From: Triatoma infestans
Taxonomy: Eukaryota; Arthropoda; Insecta; Hemiptera; Reduviidae
NCBI GenBank assembly: GCA_011037195.1
Contig: JAAEAF010003832.1
Location: 1 to 64,000 of the forward strand
Reading direction: 5' to 3'
Length of the DNA: 64,000 bases
Shown: one piece after another, positions 31,076 to 43,624 of the stretch
Numbering within the stretch: position 1 is the first letter of the stretch
Layout: each line of letters begins with the position of its first letter
The notes under the pieces: generated by a model
What the model was told of the DNA's origin: nothing
The model's input: the letters and a program-made list of their open reading frames with translations, nothing else
The model's database searches: none
Translations under genes and position numbers: made by a program

Positions 31076-33339
31076 GATTTTTCAAACTATAAAATATTCT
31101 AAACTATTTTTCAAAACTATTATTTTCTTTTATTTCTTTCTTCCAATACAGAAGGATTGAATACAATTGGAATTGAAAAATAATTTGATGAATCGCAAAC
31201 CTCATATTTGTAGGGCCAATGGGGTTTTATGATAGTGTTGTAAATAAGTCTTTTTTGTTTTTTTAGAAAGAATGTTTCGAGCGTCGGTCGTCAACTAGTC
31301 TAGAAAGAAGTTTGTATGTCTGTTGAGTTCCAATCTGGTCTAAGGTTTTCGAGATAAAATTCTAAATATCGGATTTTTTCAACAGTTACTATTATAGTCC
31401 TATGGAGAATAATGGTGGGAAGTGGGTAAAAAAAAAAGTGTTTCTGAAAGGTCAAACATTATAAAAATTTTTGGAAATTCCCGTTTTAATATTTAAATGA
31501 CAGACAAAAGCAGAACAAGACTATTAACGTTATATATATATTCCCACATTAGTAATGTACCACGTATAATTTCTGACATATTTAGAGCAAAATTTTCACA
31601 TTGTAAATAATAAAAAAAAACCATATACAATAAAAGAAAATTTGTTTTTTTTTCTGAGTTAAGATTTCCCACAATTTTTTATTAATAATAACAGTTTTTT
31701 GTTTAAGAAAGATAAAAACATTTAAAAGGTTAATGAACCACCTGTCATGCTTAAATAAAAGAAACTTCTCAACCAATAAAAACGGATGTCCATTTTAAAG
31801 CCACTTCTATCAAATTGTGTGCACTGAAAACAATTTGAAAAGCTTTAAACACTATCTATCGACAAAGTAGGTTTGAAAGTAATAAAACAAAGAAAGACGC
31901 ATGAATTTAATGGTAATTACCTAGATAATTAGGTCCAATTAATGCGGGAAGGAAGTGTATATATGTATGTATATATATATAGATTGAAATGGGAGTAAAG
32001 CAATTGTTAGCGAAGTGGAGAAAAGTACAGAGTATCCCACTTAGTTAAACAAAAAAAAAACTATAGAAGGGTAGGGGGACAATGTATTAAAGGTAGGGGT
32101 AAAAGATTGGTTAGGTGAAATAAGGAGAGCATGTGTAAGTTGAACTGCGCTGAGCAACTGTTCAACTGAGTGCAGACATTAAAAAAGTAGGTGTATCGTC
32201 CTCTGATGGCCCCTCCTCATCTACAACTTCTTCCAGGACTTTCAACTCAACCTGCTCCGACAATCTTGCTACAACTACTTGTTCTTTACGTTCCACTATC
32301 TATACCATTCCTTTCTACTTCAGATTTCTTCTGCTACTCATTTTTTTTTTTTTTTAATACTTCACACACAACTAAATCACTTTTATATCAATACAAGTGC
32401 AATGAAATCTGTATGCATGTTATAATTCAGCGCTTTCATTATCTTCGACAGTAATACAAGAGGATTATATAAATCATAGTTCTGTGTATTTTTGTTCAAA
32501 CCGTGTATGAATTCATTTTCAGAAGCGTTTCGACGTACACAATAAACAAAGAAAACCGGAGTGTAACCTCCAAAGGAAACCTACTAAATTTTTTCAAAAC
32601 AATGAATTTTTAATAGTTGCTGGAATGATGGTTAATGTTGTTGAAATATCACAAACTACTGACTCTTTACTCACAATTTGTATGTTAAAGATATCACTGA
32701 GAGAAAGAGTATATGACAGGGTGGACTGGCCGAGCGATGAGTGATGATGTTGGTGATGTAGAATGATAACGTTAGTTGTGTATGTCACTTGAAGAGCATA
32801 TGTTAGTTAGAACTCTTGGATGTTCTTACAATCGATTAGCTAGTGTGGCCAACTTGTTGGGAGGGAACCCTTTTACCAGTAAAAGGACTTCTAGCACATA
32901 GCGAGCGTAGACAATTGATTGCTTATTATAAGAAGTTGCTTGTTCTCAGGCTGACTATTTCCTTTTTGATAGCTAGTTTATACTTTGAGTGTTGATTTTT
33001 AACTCAGCTCAGTGGTGGCTTTTATGACTCCAAAGTTTTATAATTGCCGGGATTTTATACTATTTCTTCACACCTATCCAAAGTCGTAGCCCATTTATCT
33101 TGGGCATTGGATGTGACAAAGGGTGTTGGAGTGCCCTATTCTATTTGTTCCATTACAAATGCATACAATTAAAAATCGCCAAATTACAAAGCAATAGATA
33201 TTTAAATTTCTTATTTCAGCTGTTATAAAACCCATTAATTAATTAATTACCCTTAATTTCATGATAGTCCAATATAAAATGTTTTGTAATCATAATAATT
33301 ATCCCACGAACTATTTAGACACCGTTAAATGCGAAGACA
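31076..33339. other. Unrecognised AT-rich sequence
   Basis: About 2.3 kb without a supported gene. The frames present (31582-31776 minus, 32191-32454 plus, 32594-32788 minus) are low complexity with no domain. Small AT runs lie near 31960-31980. Confidence 0.35.
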
Positions 33340-33895
33340 CCGTCAAATGATGAGGTTCAGACAAAGTGGACTTGATGAGGAGTTAGCATCACTATCTCAT
33401 GTTGATCTGGCTTCAGGTAGTTATGCCCGGAAATAAGATGTAGCAATTTTTTCGAGGAAGGTAAAGAGTTGGCCGCAGAGTGCTGCCTATTCCTTGCTTT
33501 CAGCTTGACGTTGAATTGGCATTTATCTAGCTTCCTTTCCTTTTTTTTACAAAACTGTTGGGCCTTGTCTTTGCCCACTATTCCATAGAGGTTTAGGATC
33601 CACTGCAGAACTACATTGCAGCCTTACTTCAGCCAGTTGCTTATGTTCGTCTTCGCTTTGTGGATTCTATTACTCTTTAAAGGGTGACTATTCACTTATT
33701 GCTATAATTACTGCTCTTGAATCTACCAAGAAAACCACAGCAGGGCGTGCATTCAAGATTTCTTCTACTGCCTAGTCTATTGCTGCAACCTCTCCGTCAA
33801 AATTATTCCAGTGGCTACCGAATGCTCCAATGTTGTATGAACCTTTGGAGGGTCACATAATCTATTACAGTTGCCCATCCATCCGTTGTGTATAT
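33340..33895 (-). pseudogene. RNase H domain of an I-like LINE, fragment
   Basis: Reading on the minus strand: a TDGWAT-like start just left of the TA microsatellite (near 33880), LEHSVATGII...FDGEVAAID (about 33780-33830, second catalytic residue in GEVAAID), AVVFLVDSRAAIIAIS (about 33695-33740, third in VDSRAA), then a W-P-K-P-L-W-N-S-G remnant of the WIPGH motif (about 33580-33610) and the frame 33357-33578. Frame changes between blocks show decay. The EVAAID/VDS pattern differs from the 46023 element, so it is another LINE family. Confidence 0.65.
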
Positions 33896-33912
33896 ATATA
33901 TATATATATATA
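33889..33912. repeat. (TA)n microsatellite
   Basis: About eleven TA repeats next to the RNase H fragment. Confidence 0.85.
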
Positions 33913-35984
33913 TGAAGCCATGCCGGTGGTGGGTAAATGTTCAGGAAACAGCACCTCTATAGTCAGCAGCTTAAATTCAGCTGCGATTCTGTCACCTTTT
34001 TTCACACCTTCTTCCAGGGTTAACTAAATTTGGGACGAAGGGCACTTCCAGGGAGCACCGGGAAACTCCAGAGCACCTCTTTTTAACTGGCTGCGATACG
34101 CATACCTTTCACACAATTTCCTGGCAACAAACCCATAGAATAGTGATGATTAAAATTAAATTAGGAAAAAACGGAGTAAAAAATAAAATTGAAAATGACT
34201 GTGTTTATGTTGTGAGGTTAATAAGAACTTTTGTAATTTTATTCAATATTTATTTTCGTATTATAATAATACATATTATATTGTTTTTAAATCTATTTCC
34301 TTTCTCTTGGTGCTGTAATTGTGACAGTGTGTCAAAATTGAGATCTAGTGAATTGTAGTTAGATTATAGACGTCGTAGAATTAGTGAGTATGTACGGTAG
34401 AGAGCTAGAATTTGCTTGTAGATAATCCAAGCCTAGGCAATGCATGCTTCTACGTGCCCATTGTGCATTGTGTTAGGGATTGTCAGTCTAAGGAAGTTGT
34501 TATTTGGTTGGGATACATAGACGGACGCGAAGAATTCTAAAAAATTGTCAAGACCACTTCCCTTTGCGAATTTTTTTTGAACGAATTCTTTTCAATTCTT
34601 TCGCATGGGCGCACATAAGGATTGTTTTGATTTAAAACCCTTATTCATTATGATAAGAATGACACTTTTCCAAAAACTAACAATTCGCGACATATTTCAT
34701 TGACATTTCAATTGCTTCAGGGAAGTCTAAAATATAAAATTGACCATAAGCTTCTGCTGCTTGTATATAAAGAAGAAAATTTATAATATAAGAATTTTTT
34801 GAAACTTTAGGGACCTCATTTGGAAGATAAATTAGAAGATGTATCCAATGACAATAAGTAACATAGTAATGTAATATTAACGAATATTGTTTCTAAAATT
34901 TGTTGTTATGTCATTGTTCGCTGTGATTTAAGTTATATTAAGAATACAAGATTCAGGCAATTTGAATTTTTTGTTACAATAATGCAGACCAAAATCTCTG
35001 AATTATTGTAGGTATTTCTTTATTTAATTCATAATAAAGTATTGTTATTAATGCTAAAGTATGATAAAGACAAAAAATTACACTTGAACACAAATACATC
35101 GATTTCAGTATCTAATGTCTTGGTTTAAAATTCAGTAATTGTATAGTATACACGACCAACACTGAGACATATATAACGTAATATATTTGTTAAAAAAAAA
35201 AAAAAAGAAGGTAACAAGCGGTGAACAATCATTGTTAGACGCCAAAGACCCTTAAAGGCGTGGTCATTTTCCCACGAATGATTGGTCTCTAATGCACGCA
35301 CATAGCTACTTATAAATGAAGACACAATTTTATTTCTGGCATCTTAATAATATAAACAATTAAATTAGACGTCTTACTTCCTTAAATATTGTTTTATCCA
35401 GAACTGGCTCTATTACGTTCAGTGTTTTTAACATAGCCATATTATGTTTGAATTTTCAAATTTAAAAATCAACCAGGTTTTATAAAAAGTAAAAATATAA
35501 CATATAATTATAAAGTAAGAAGCGTGTGAGATAGTAGTGAAGGGAGGTAGTAGAAGGAGCCGGTTCTTAAATATGCGTTCAATGAGTGAATGGCCACTTG
35601 TAGTTTGCATAATGAATCTTTATTCACTATTTATAAAACTAGTAGATTATTCTGAAATATTTTCAATTTATAGTAAAAATTATTATATTATTTACTTTAA
35701 ACAATTAGAAATATTAAAATTTACATTCTCAAGGCCACAAATTTTGTTCGAATGACCGACCGTAAATTTCGCATGAGTCAAGCACAATAATTCTTTCCAC
35801 AAGTCTTCCATAACATAAAGTCACAAATCTTCCGCTCTATGCAGTCTCACCTCTCAAGCCTGGAATCATGGTTCATGAAGAGAAGGAACAGAAAGAAACA
35901 ACTATACTAACTTTAGTTTTAGAAGAGAGATTGTGCCTTCATGATTTTTTCCCTTTATTAAAACAGACTGGTACGTTACCTATG
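33913..35984. other. Unrecognised AT-rich sequence
   Basis: About 2 kb. A segment at 34050-34090 can be read as ETPEHLFLTGC, a possible LINE zinc-knuckle scrap on the + strand, but it is too short to call. Nothing else is supported. Confidence 0.35.
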
Positions 35985-36440
35985 TAATGTATGGTGATGT
36001 TTGTAGTTTGTAGTGGCTTAAGCGGTTTTGTATAAGGGCTTGTATGGTTTGAGATAGAAATAGAAGTATTGAGAATAATTAAGAACAGCACCACTGATTT
36101 ATAAATAATTATATTCTGTTAAAATAATAACTACAAGTTAATTGGTATTACAAACTTATTTAATTTATTGTGAAACTGGCACTGATTTGAAGAGGGCGAT
36201 TCCTGAAGCGTCCTGTTTGAAGGCTGGGTTAAGACTATCGACTCTTTACTCTTTTAAAGCTGATGGCTCTCTTCTTTGGAATTGCTCTCTCTCTCGCGGG
36301 GGAATTCTCTTATACAAAAGAGTTACCCTAACGGGATTTAGTGCCTTTGTTTTCTTAATAGCAATGACCAGATTTAATATACCTGGTTCTAAAATACACA
36401 CTTTTTGAAGGTAAATTCACAGCACTAAAATAATTATAAA
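35985..36440 (+). repeat. Dispersed family D, copy 2
   Basis: Same order as copy 1: GATGTTTGTAGTTTGTAGTG, AAGCGGTTTTGTATAAGGGC, ATAGAAGTATTGAGAATAAT, ACAGCACCACTG, GCGATTCCTGAAGCG, CTAACGGGATTTAGTGCCTT, AATAGCAATGACC and ATACCTGG. The frame 36142-36408 crosses it without a domain. Confidence 0.6.
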
Positions 36441-36519
36441 ATATTAACAAAAATACAATTTTGGATACTATAAATATTCAGAAACTTTAAACTATTATTT
36501 TTCGATTTTGTCCTTCCAC

Positions 36520-36730
36520 TACTCTCTCTCTAGCGGGGGGGAATTAGCTTGTACAAAGGTTTGCCCTAACGGGATTTGTGCCTTTGTTTAATGATCCAAA
36601 TTTACAGTACCTGACACTAAAGTACAATCTTTTTGAAGATAATTTCACAGTCTAATATATTAACAAAATTAGATAAATTATTTTTAAAAACTATTATTTT
36701 TCATTTCGTACTTCCACTACACCTAGGAGT
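36520..36730 (+). repeat. Partial tandem duplicate of the family D 3' part
   Basis: CTCTCTCTCTAGCGGGGGGG, CCCTAACGGGATTTGTGCCT, ACAGTACCTGACAC and TTTTTGAAG repeat the block at 36285-36430 about 240 bp downstream in the same orientation. Confidence 0.6.
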
Positions 36731-36879
36731 AATTTATTGATAAAATTCTTCCATTAAAACGAATGTAACATAACAGGCGCTAGATTCTGTGTGGATAGGC
36801 TTGTAAACGTACGCCACCGCGTCTGCTATGGGTAAATTATCACTGAATCCGCAGTTAGAGTCTACTTCATTCCTGTCGG

Positions 36880-37500
36880 TTTAATTAGACTTAGGAGTCT
36901 GGAGAGAGATACCAGGTAAAACTTGAAAGCTCAGTTTCTTTTCACCAAAGAGAGAACTCTCAGCCACACAGTCCCTGTCACAGTAGGTGCATGCTGTATC
37001 CTCTTCTTCGTAACAAAACCTACACAAGCTATTTGTTGTCAGGACCATGCGATGCATATGCTTCTTAAGGCTGCAGTTGCCAGAGAGAAGGCCTACAGCC
37101 ATCCATATGGCCCTTTCATGGCCTTGTTCTTTTTCACCTGCCTCTGGTTTGGTGTTTTCGCTGACGATTCTTTATTGTGATGATTTATTGTGCACCCATG
37201 TTTTGATGATTGCACTCACCAGGCATTTTACAATGTCAATAAAGGGATTCTATTAGGCTGCATTTCTATAATCAATCTTAAATTGACTCGGTAGGACCTT
37301 TGGCTTGTAAGAGTAGCTTGGATATCTGGAAAGATGATGATCTGGAATCCTGTATCCTCCGTCTCATCCGCAGTATAGATAACTACCGTATCTAGCTCCG
37401 TTTTGAAAGATGGTGGGTAGCTTACCTAATATTATCGAAATATCTTAGCTACGTGCACCTCGGTTCTTGAGTTCCGTACAGATTCTTTATCCATCTAGAT
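36880..37500 (-). pseudogene. RNase H-type LINE, C-terminal half
   Basis: From right to left on the minus strand: LGKLPTIFQTEL (FQ.EL, second RNase H catalytic residue, about 37405-37440), DIQATL (degraded DSQA, near 37310), then MAVGLLSGNCSLKKHMHRMV (about 37040-37102) and LCRFCYEEEDTACTYCDRDC (about 36975-37030), a C-x2-C zinc-knuckle remnant. The frame is broken repeatedly. It matches the layout of the intact domain at 46082-47038 and the 9346 fragment. Confidence 0.7.
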
Positions 37501-39317
37501 TCCTCGACAGAAGATATATTGGACCATAAACAGTTAACTTATGTTGTACACATAATCCGGTTATCCAGACTACTATTATCTAGACCGGACAGTTACTTGG
37601 CTGGACAATCGCTCCCCCTCTCGGACAGTTCTTGCTTACACAATTGCTCATCGGACTGTTGCTTGGCTGGATAGCGCTGCCAGAACATTTGCACTAGGAT
37701 AACTGCGATGTATAATATAATTTAAATAATTATTATTATATTCATAAAATAACAATGTTTTAAGAAATAACAATATCTTGCCCATCTTTTCGAAATTAAG
37801 TAATTACACAAATAAAACAGCAAATTATTTGGTTTTTCATAGATTTTTGGTTAAATTATTTTTCTAGTTTCATGAATTTAATAATAAATAAGGTAAGCCT
37901 TTCTAACTTCCTTTCATTGCTAACCTTTCATTTGTATCAGCATTACGCCAAATCTGCTCAAAATAATTTTCAAAATTTGGTAATAAGCATTACTTAGTCA
38001 AGAAATTGGGCAGATAGGCTTTGTTTTTATTCTTACTGATATAAGAGAAACTATTACATTGATATCAGTTTTTGAAATTGTATTTAACTAGAAAAAGAAT
38101 GCCTAATTTTTCAGACGGGCTTTCGAACTACTATTAAGGTGTAGTCGTGTTTGGAAGCGAAATACAAACATACTTTACGTAATTACTCATAATAATTCTT
38201 TATCTTTTTCCAGCTACAACACACGCTTGCGCGACGCTTAGACCCCGGCAGAAAGAACTGCCAGTTGTATATATTCTGCTTATTGTAGCACGTGCATCTT
38301 CTGCAACACTATAGGACCATACCTAAATTTCATGAAAGATATCTTTAGATTAACAAATGCTTCAGCAATAGCTTGTTACGAACTACCATCTACCGGATAG
38401 CACGCGTATTAATGCTCAATTAAAATCCAATGCCAAGGCAAGAAATCACGAGTCCATTATCACATACACTATCTCCTAGGGTCCGAATGTTCACACACTG
38501 CACATGTACTCGTGTGTGTATATGGTCCCGTACGAGCTTAAATGTCTGGTATAGACGAAATTGATTATTTGATTCATGATTTTCTGGATCATGAAAAAAT
38601 AATTTCAGAGATTGGCCAATATATGTGTGAGAGCGTGTGTGCATGTATATGTTCCTTTTTACTAAATGTTTTATTCCATTTTGTTAAAAAAAAAAAAAAG
38701 ATACCATCGAATTTCTTTAAACCTATAAAAGATACTAAATACCAGGAAGTCGCAAACATTTTTATTCAACCTTTTTTATGAGACAATTTATTTTTTAGAT
38801 TTGTTTCGGTGAGTTGCGACGTCAGGCTTCCTCCTTTTATCATTTCGATTTTTTTTTTTTTGTATTCACAAAATTGTTTCGAGTGTTATATCAAATTTGG
38901 CGCCATGTACAAAAGTGTGAAAATGTTGTATTCGATAAAGATTGAGATAACAGGTCCAATAAATCAGTAAGGTAGCTCTCAAAAATGTGTTTCCTTGAAC
39001 AAAACGCCTTGAAAAACATAAAGAAAGTCAAACCAAACATAAATTCAGGGACGTGCCCAAATCCCACGATCTCAGTTCTACCATTGTATAAAGAATGAAT
39101 TAAAATTCACAATTTGAGATACAATATGGAAGGCAACAACATTTTTGAACAAAAAAAATAAAAATAAGAAATGTATCATTATACAATTTATGTATTTATT
39201 TAAAAAATTTAGTCAAATGCCTCAAATATTTATAAATTAATAGTTAAAGGAAAGTTGATCTACAAAAAAATTTCAAACCGCCTAAATACCACTCTTTGAA
39301 TACTCTATAAATAGTCT
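37501..39317. other. Unrecognised sequence with a short direct repeat
   Basis: CGGACAGTTACTTGGCTGGA (about 37597-37616) and CGGACTGTTGCTTGGCTGGA (about 37651-37670) are diverged direct repeats. The remainder has no supported gene or family match. Confidence 0.35.
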
Positions 39318-41110
39318 AGTGTGACAAACTCACTCAAACTTTCTTTTAATCCAATGTTTAGCAAGTTTACAATGTTTAGAAGACGAACGAACCACCAGAC
39401 GAAGTTGAAATAACCGATGCCCTAACAAAACTTAAGAATAACATCGAAAACTTATCGCCAGGATTCGATGGATTACAGGCTGCACTATTTAAGCGTGGAG
39501 GAAGCGAACTGACGAACAACTACAAGAACTGATCTTGCTGTTCTGGACAGAAGAAGTAATACCTGCGGCCTGGCACAAGAAATTATAGAGGCATTTCCCT
39601 ATTTCCATGTGTCTATAAATTTCTCTCTAATATTCTATTTCAGAGGCTACTGCCGTATGCATACAGAGAAATTGGGAAGTACCAATGCGGCTTTCGTCAA
39701 AGAAAATCGACGACCGATAGAATCTTCACTCTGTGGATGATTTTCGTAAAAGAAGAGAATACAAGATACAAACCTACATCTCTTCATCTATTTCAAGGCC
39801 GCTTACGACAGCCTAAACAGGGTGAAGCTGTATCAAGCATTGGAAGACCTGATATCCAAGGTGAGGCAAGGCGACGCCTTAGCGTGCCTCCTGTTTAACC
39901 TGGCCCTGGAAAAGGTGGTAAGAGAATCGGGCATTCAGATAGAGAGCACCATATTTAACAAACCGGTTCAACTGCTTGCCTATGCCGACGACATAGACAT
40001 AATAGGAAGATCGTTCAGAGCCGTGGAGAAAGCGTTTCTAGCTCTGGAAGGCCCAGCTAGAAGGATGGGACTCACCATCAACAAAAATAAGACAAAGTAC
40101 ATGGTCACGGGTCGGAATAGACCAACAGCAATTAAGGTGAAAATTGGCTGCCACACATTTGAAAATGTGAATGAGTTTATGTACCTGGGCTCCCTGGTAA
40201 ACGCAGATAATAACGCGTCAGCCGAAATAAAGAGAAGATTTGTAGCGGCTAACAGTTGCTTCTCTGGGCTTCGGAAGCACATGGGAAGTCACCTGATAGC
40301 AAGGCAGACGAAATCGCGACTGTATAAGACCCTGATTTACCCAGTCTTGACATACCACTCCGAAACCTGGACCACATCTCAGATCGATGAGAGAGGCCTC
40401 CTAGTTTTTGAAAGGAAAATTATGCGGCGAATTTTCATGTGTCAGGAGTGGAGGTCTCGAACGAATCAGGAGCTGTATGCGCTATTTAAAGAAATAGACA
40501 TGATCAAATTTATGAAGTTGGCTTGACTTCATTGGGCTGGACATGTGTTTAGGATGAGGGACGCGCAAAAAGGTAATGAACGAACATGTCCATGGTACGA
40601 GGAGAGTGGGGAGGCCGAAGCTGCGATGGATGGACGGTGTTAATGGTGACGAGAGGACGATTTTGGATATCGCCAACTGGAAAGCAGCCGCACAGAACAG
40701 AACTGACTGGCGGAAACTGGTTGAGGAGGCCAAGACTCAGCAATGAGTTGTAGTGCCGCTGAATGATGATGATGACAATGTTTAGTTGGACTGGTAATAA
40801 AAAAAAGTGGTTGGCGTTATACTTTTATACCTGAGCAAATTTGTGTGAAGCGCCCTCTGTTAAAAACAACAAGCTTATGCAGTTTACATGTAAACCTAAG
40901 TGACAGACACCCGAATTATGTGTTTATATCTGTGCAATGAATATTCCAAGTATAAAGAAAATCGTTTTAACCAGTAATGATATTCCAAATTTCCAAAAAC
41001 CGGTTCTCCCTCTTAAGGCAGGTGATATTTAAGAACCTATTCTGTTTATTTTTCTTCTCTCTGAGAATGGAAACAAATCAATTTTTTGGGTTTCGTGACC
41101 CTAAAATTTT
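39318..41110 (+). repeat. Family C copy interrupted by a LINE
   Basis: 39318-39379 has the family C start (TAGTGTGACAAACTCACTCA, AACTTTCTTTTAATCC). After the LINE (39380-40774), 40890-41110 continues with ATTCCAAGTATAAAGAAAAT and AACCTATTCTG-like interior sequence. The copy is more diverged than those at 20958 and 55790, suggesting an older insertion. Confidence 0.5.
39380..40774 (+). pseudogene. 5'-truncated LINE reverse transcriptase with perfect target duplication
   Basis: RT domain fragments in order: LKNN and SPGFDG (about 39430-39475), NYRGISL (about 39580-39600), LLPYAYREIGKYQCGFRQ (about 39650-39705), then the frame 39822-40526 with VRQGDALACLLFNLALEK, the catalytic LAYADDIDIIGR (about 39978-40013), NKTKYMVTGR, MYLGSLVN, LYKTLIYPVLTYHSETW, and after a stop HWAGHVFRM (about 40530-40556). 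The upstream part is frameshifted with internal deletions. The 3' end is TGAATGATGATGATG. ACAATGTTTAG at 39369-39379 and 40775-40785 is an exact 11-bp target duplication. RTE-like or a related clade; cannot be active. Confidence 0.85.
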
Positions 41111-41264
41111 TTTGCAGTTTCTCAGAAATTTTGCAAGCCTCCCCCTCCCCGCCACACATACACAGAAAAGTGCAGCCTGCACATGCGCACTGCGATGTAA
41201 TAATCTCCCACTTATGGAATCAAAAATAATTAAACCATTTCTATAATAATTAAAAAAAAAAAAC
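41111..41264. other. Unrecognised sequence
   Basis: No feature beyond a weak continuation of family C. Confidence 0.3.
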
Positions 41265-41512
41265 CTTATTAATCATATCCCTCTTCAGGTGGATGATGCT
41301 TTTTGACTGTAGCTTCATCAGGTGTGTTGTGGTTTTTTAGCCACATTCGAGCTGAGTTCACTGCAGTCCCAACGATCCAATGAAAGTCCTATCAAATTTA
41401 TTACTAGAAGATTTGCCACATTTTTTTCAATTGGACGCGATTTCTTTTGTCCGATTTGTGTTCATTACAGAAAACCCTCTTTCGGCCTTTGCCGAAGTTA
41501 CAGCAATGATTG
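41265..41512 (-). pseudogene. hAT transposase C-terminal dimerisation domain remnant
   Basis: On the minus strand one frame reads SAKAERGFSVMNTNRTKEIA (about 41435-41495), a stop, then KCGKSSSNKFDRTFIG and a WLKNH-like end (about 41315-41345, read in a neighbouring frame as CG*KTTTH). The A.AERGFS.MN motif is diagnostic of the hAT dimerisation region, also seen in domesticated zinc-finger proteins. The rest of the transposase is not found. The + strand frame 41322-41516 is its shadow. Confidence 0.65.
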
Positions 41513-41900
41513 TTAATCATTAACATATGATTCTTAATTACTCAATTTTTAATCACTTAAATTTCATCGCTCATATCACACGCTCAAAGTGTAATGCTCA
41601 TGCTTTCAAATGCTATGTCTTCTATAGTATTGTCAAGTTATTCTAGAAAAAGCATTGAACTCACACTGTTAAAAAAAGACTCATTGTTACGTCACATATA
41701 ACAAACTAAATGTAAAATAATGTAGATTATTGTTGGAAACAATTAAATAAAATTTGTTAGTTCAACTCAATTTTTTAAGAGAATAATAAATAAAATTTAT
41801 TTTTGGATAATTTAACAAACGGTTTGCTAAATTTTTTTTTTATAATTTTAAAAACCGGTTCGCGCAAACCGGTACGAACCGGTTGGATATCATCACTGGT
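41513..41900. other. Unrecognised AT-rich sequence
   Basis: Contains ACCGGTTCGCGCAAACCGGT and ACGAACCGGT at about 41852-41883, a small cluster of ACCGGT-type palindromes. No gene. Confidence 0.35.
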
Positions 41901-42462
41901 TTTAAAATTGTTTTTCTCGAAAATTTCAAAAAACACAAAAACCTATTTTTTAAAATCGCACTTGTGGTTAACCGATTTTCTACAACTTTGGAATTATAGC
42001 AATCCTTTTATGAATAATATACATCGGTGGTGGAACAAAACATTTTTTGATATGGTACATTAGTATTGAAGTGGAGCTTCAGAGGAAAGCTTAACGTTAC
42101 TGTTCCCCCACAATCCCCACAAAAGTTAATATTTCCGGGGAAATAAATTCAAATAAATGTTCCAATTTATGTATGTAGATACTATACGAAGTTTACGGGA
42201 AAATCGCAAAAATACTGGAAAAAATAATTCAGTGAAGTCACAACATCTGGTTGATGGATATTACCTGAGATGCGGTGGTAGTACAGAAACGGAATTCAAA
42301 GTTTGAGTTTCTTACAAGTTTTTTACACACACCCACCGACCATTCGCTAAATTTTTCAAACTTAGTGGACTTCAGTACATGTATTTCCGGTAAGAAACCC
42401 CATTTTGAAAATTTGACCTGATCGCAATACTACCTCTTAATAAGGAGTACGAGAAAGAATTC
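41901..42462 (+). repeat. Family C copy, 5' part missing
   Basis: Interior AATCGCACTTGTGGTTAACC, GATTTTCTACAACTTTGGAA, GTGGAGCTTCAGAGGAAAGC, then the end TACACACACCCACCGACCAT, CAATACTACCTCTTAATAAG and GGAGTACGAGAAAGAA. This is closest to the 44555 copy and together they look like a subfamily with a ~270-bp unit. Confidence 0.6.
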
Positions 42463-43160
42463 ATCAGACCAACATTGTTGGATGACGTCTATCACAAATA
42501 TAGGAATAAAGTTACAGAATATAAATAAAGGAATATTAAGAATGTAGGTATTAAATAATTGATTAAAATTTAAAACATTACTTTAAGAAAAAAAAAAAAA
42601 ACGTGTATTATTACTGTAACATTATCTGGTAACCAGTGATTCATAAGGTATATAAATAGAGGAACATATGATCTCAAGGACATGAATATTACTAATACAC
42701 TTCCCCTTTAAATTAACACGTTTATTTTATAATATGTATGTATCATAAAGTAGAATTATAAATTAAATTAGAGAATATTATCTATTTTAATTTATTAATT
42801 GTTAGTTTTTGAAAAATTGTATGATGATGATGATGATGTGATAAGAGATTTAGGTGTTCTCGGCTTAGCGTTTATGAAACGTAAGAATATAATTATGTTG
42901 ATAATTCACTGCTAATCCCACTTCCAAGGCGACCAATTCGGAAAGTGAACCCCCACTCTGATTAGAAATAAACATTAAAATTAAAAGCAAAATTAATATA
43001 ATAAAATTGAATTTTAAATCAATCAGATCCTGTCTAATGAGAAAGTGGTACAGTTCGAGCATCTTCCTCGACATATTGTGAGCCTTTCGTTCGGGTTTAA
43101 CGTGAAAATTCGAGAATTTTCTCATAATCCCCATCTAATGGTATTGAAGTTGGTTCTGAA
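42463..43160. other. Unrecognised sequence, (ATG)n microsatellite
   Basis: GATGATGATGATGATGATG at about 42820-42838. The minus frame 42865-43134 (89 codons) has a mixed N-terminal composition (KFSNFHVKPERKAHNMSRK) and a hydrophobic middle, but I do not recognise it and would not call it a gene. Confidence 0.3.
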
Positions 43161-43605
43161 ATGTTATTGGTGTGATGTGTTGTAGTGTAGTGGTGGTAGC
43201 TTGTGGCGTGAGCGGTTTTGTAAAGGGCTTGTGTTTGTGAGTTTTAAGAGAGAAGTAACAAGAATAATTAAGAAAACACTGGTAGATTAAATTAAATATT
43301 TTCTTTAAAGATATTTAAATGCTATTCAATAACACAGCAATATGCTTAATAATTTACTGAAATTGATTGGAATAAACTCTTTATGTTTTAACTTATATCT
43401 GGCACTGATTCCTGAAGTGTTCTGCTTCGGTGTCTGTTTCAGACTGTCTTAAAAGAATGCCCTCCAATTGTTCGCTTAAATACTCCCCTGTGAGAAGAAG
43501 GGGTAGACAATGCTAACAACGTTCATGAACTCTTCCTATAACTGAGCTCCTCTACTTGGGTTACCCTTTTTGCCAACGAGCTTGCATTTTTCTCATAATT
43601 TTCTT
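43161..43605 (+). repeat. Dispersed family D, copy 3
   Basis: GATGTGTTGTAGTGTAGTGG, GAGCGGTTTTGTAAAGGGCT, AAGAATAATTAAGAAAACAC, GGCACTGATTCCTGAAGTGT and AAAAGAATGCCCTCCA follow copies 1 and 2. The 3' half diverges. A family B foldback follows immediately. Confidence 0.55.
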
Positions 43606-43624
43606 CAATTTAAAATAGATACAA

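Noticed and set aside
34050..34090. LINE zinc-knuckle scrap reading ETPEHLFLTGC
   Set aside because: Only about a dozen residues, with no supporting sequence on either side.
37597..37681. Possible pogo/Tigger end from the CGGACAGTTACTTGGCTGGA repeats
   Set aside because: Only short diverged direct repeats; no inverted terminal match or transposase motif nearby.
42865..43134. 89-codon minus-strand frame
   Set aside because: N-terminal composition is mixed, but the middle is a hydrophobic AT-driven run and no domain or homologous copy is visible in the window.
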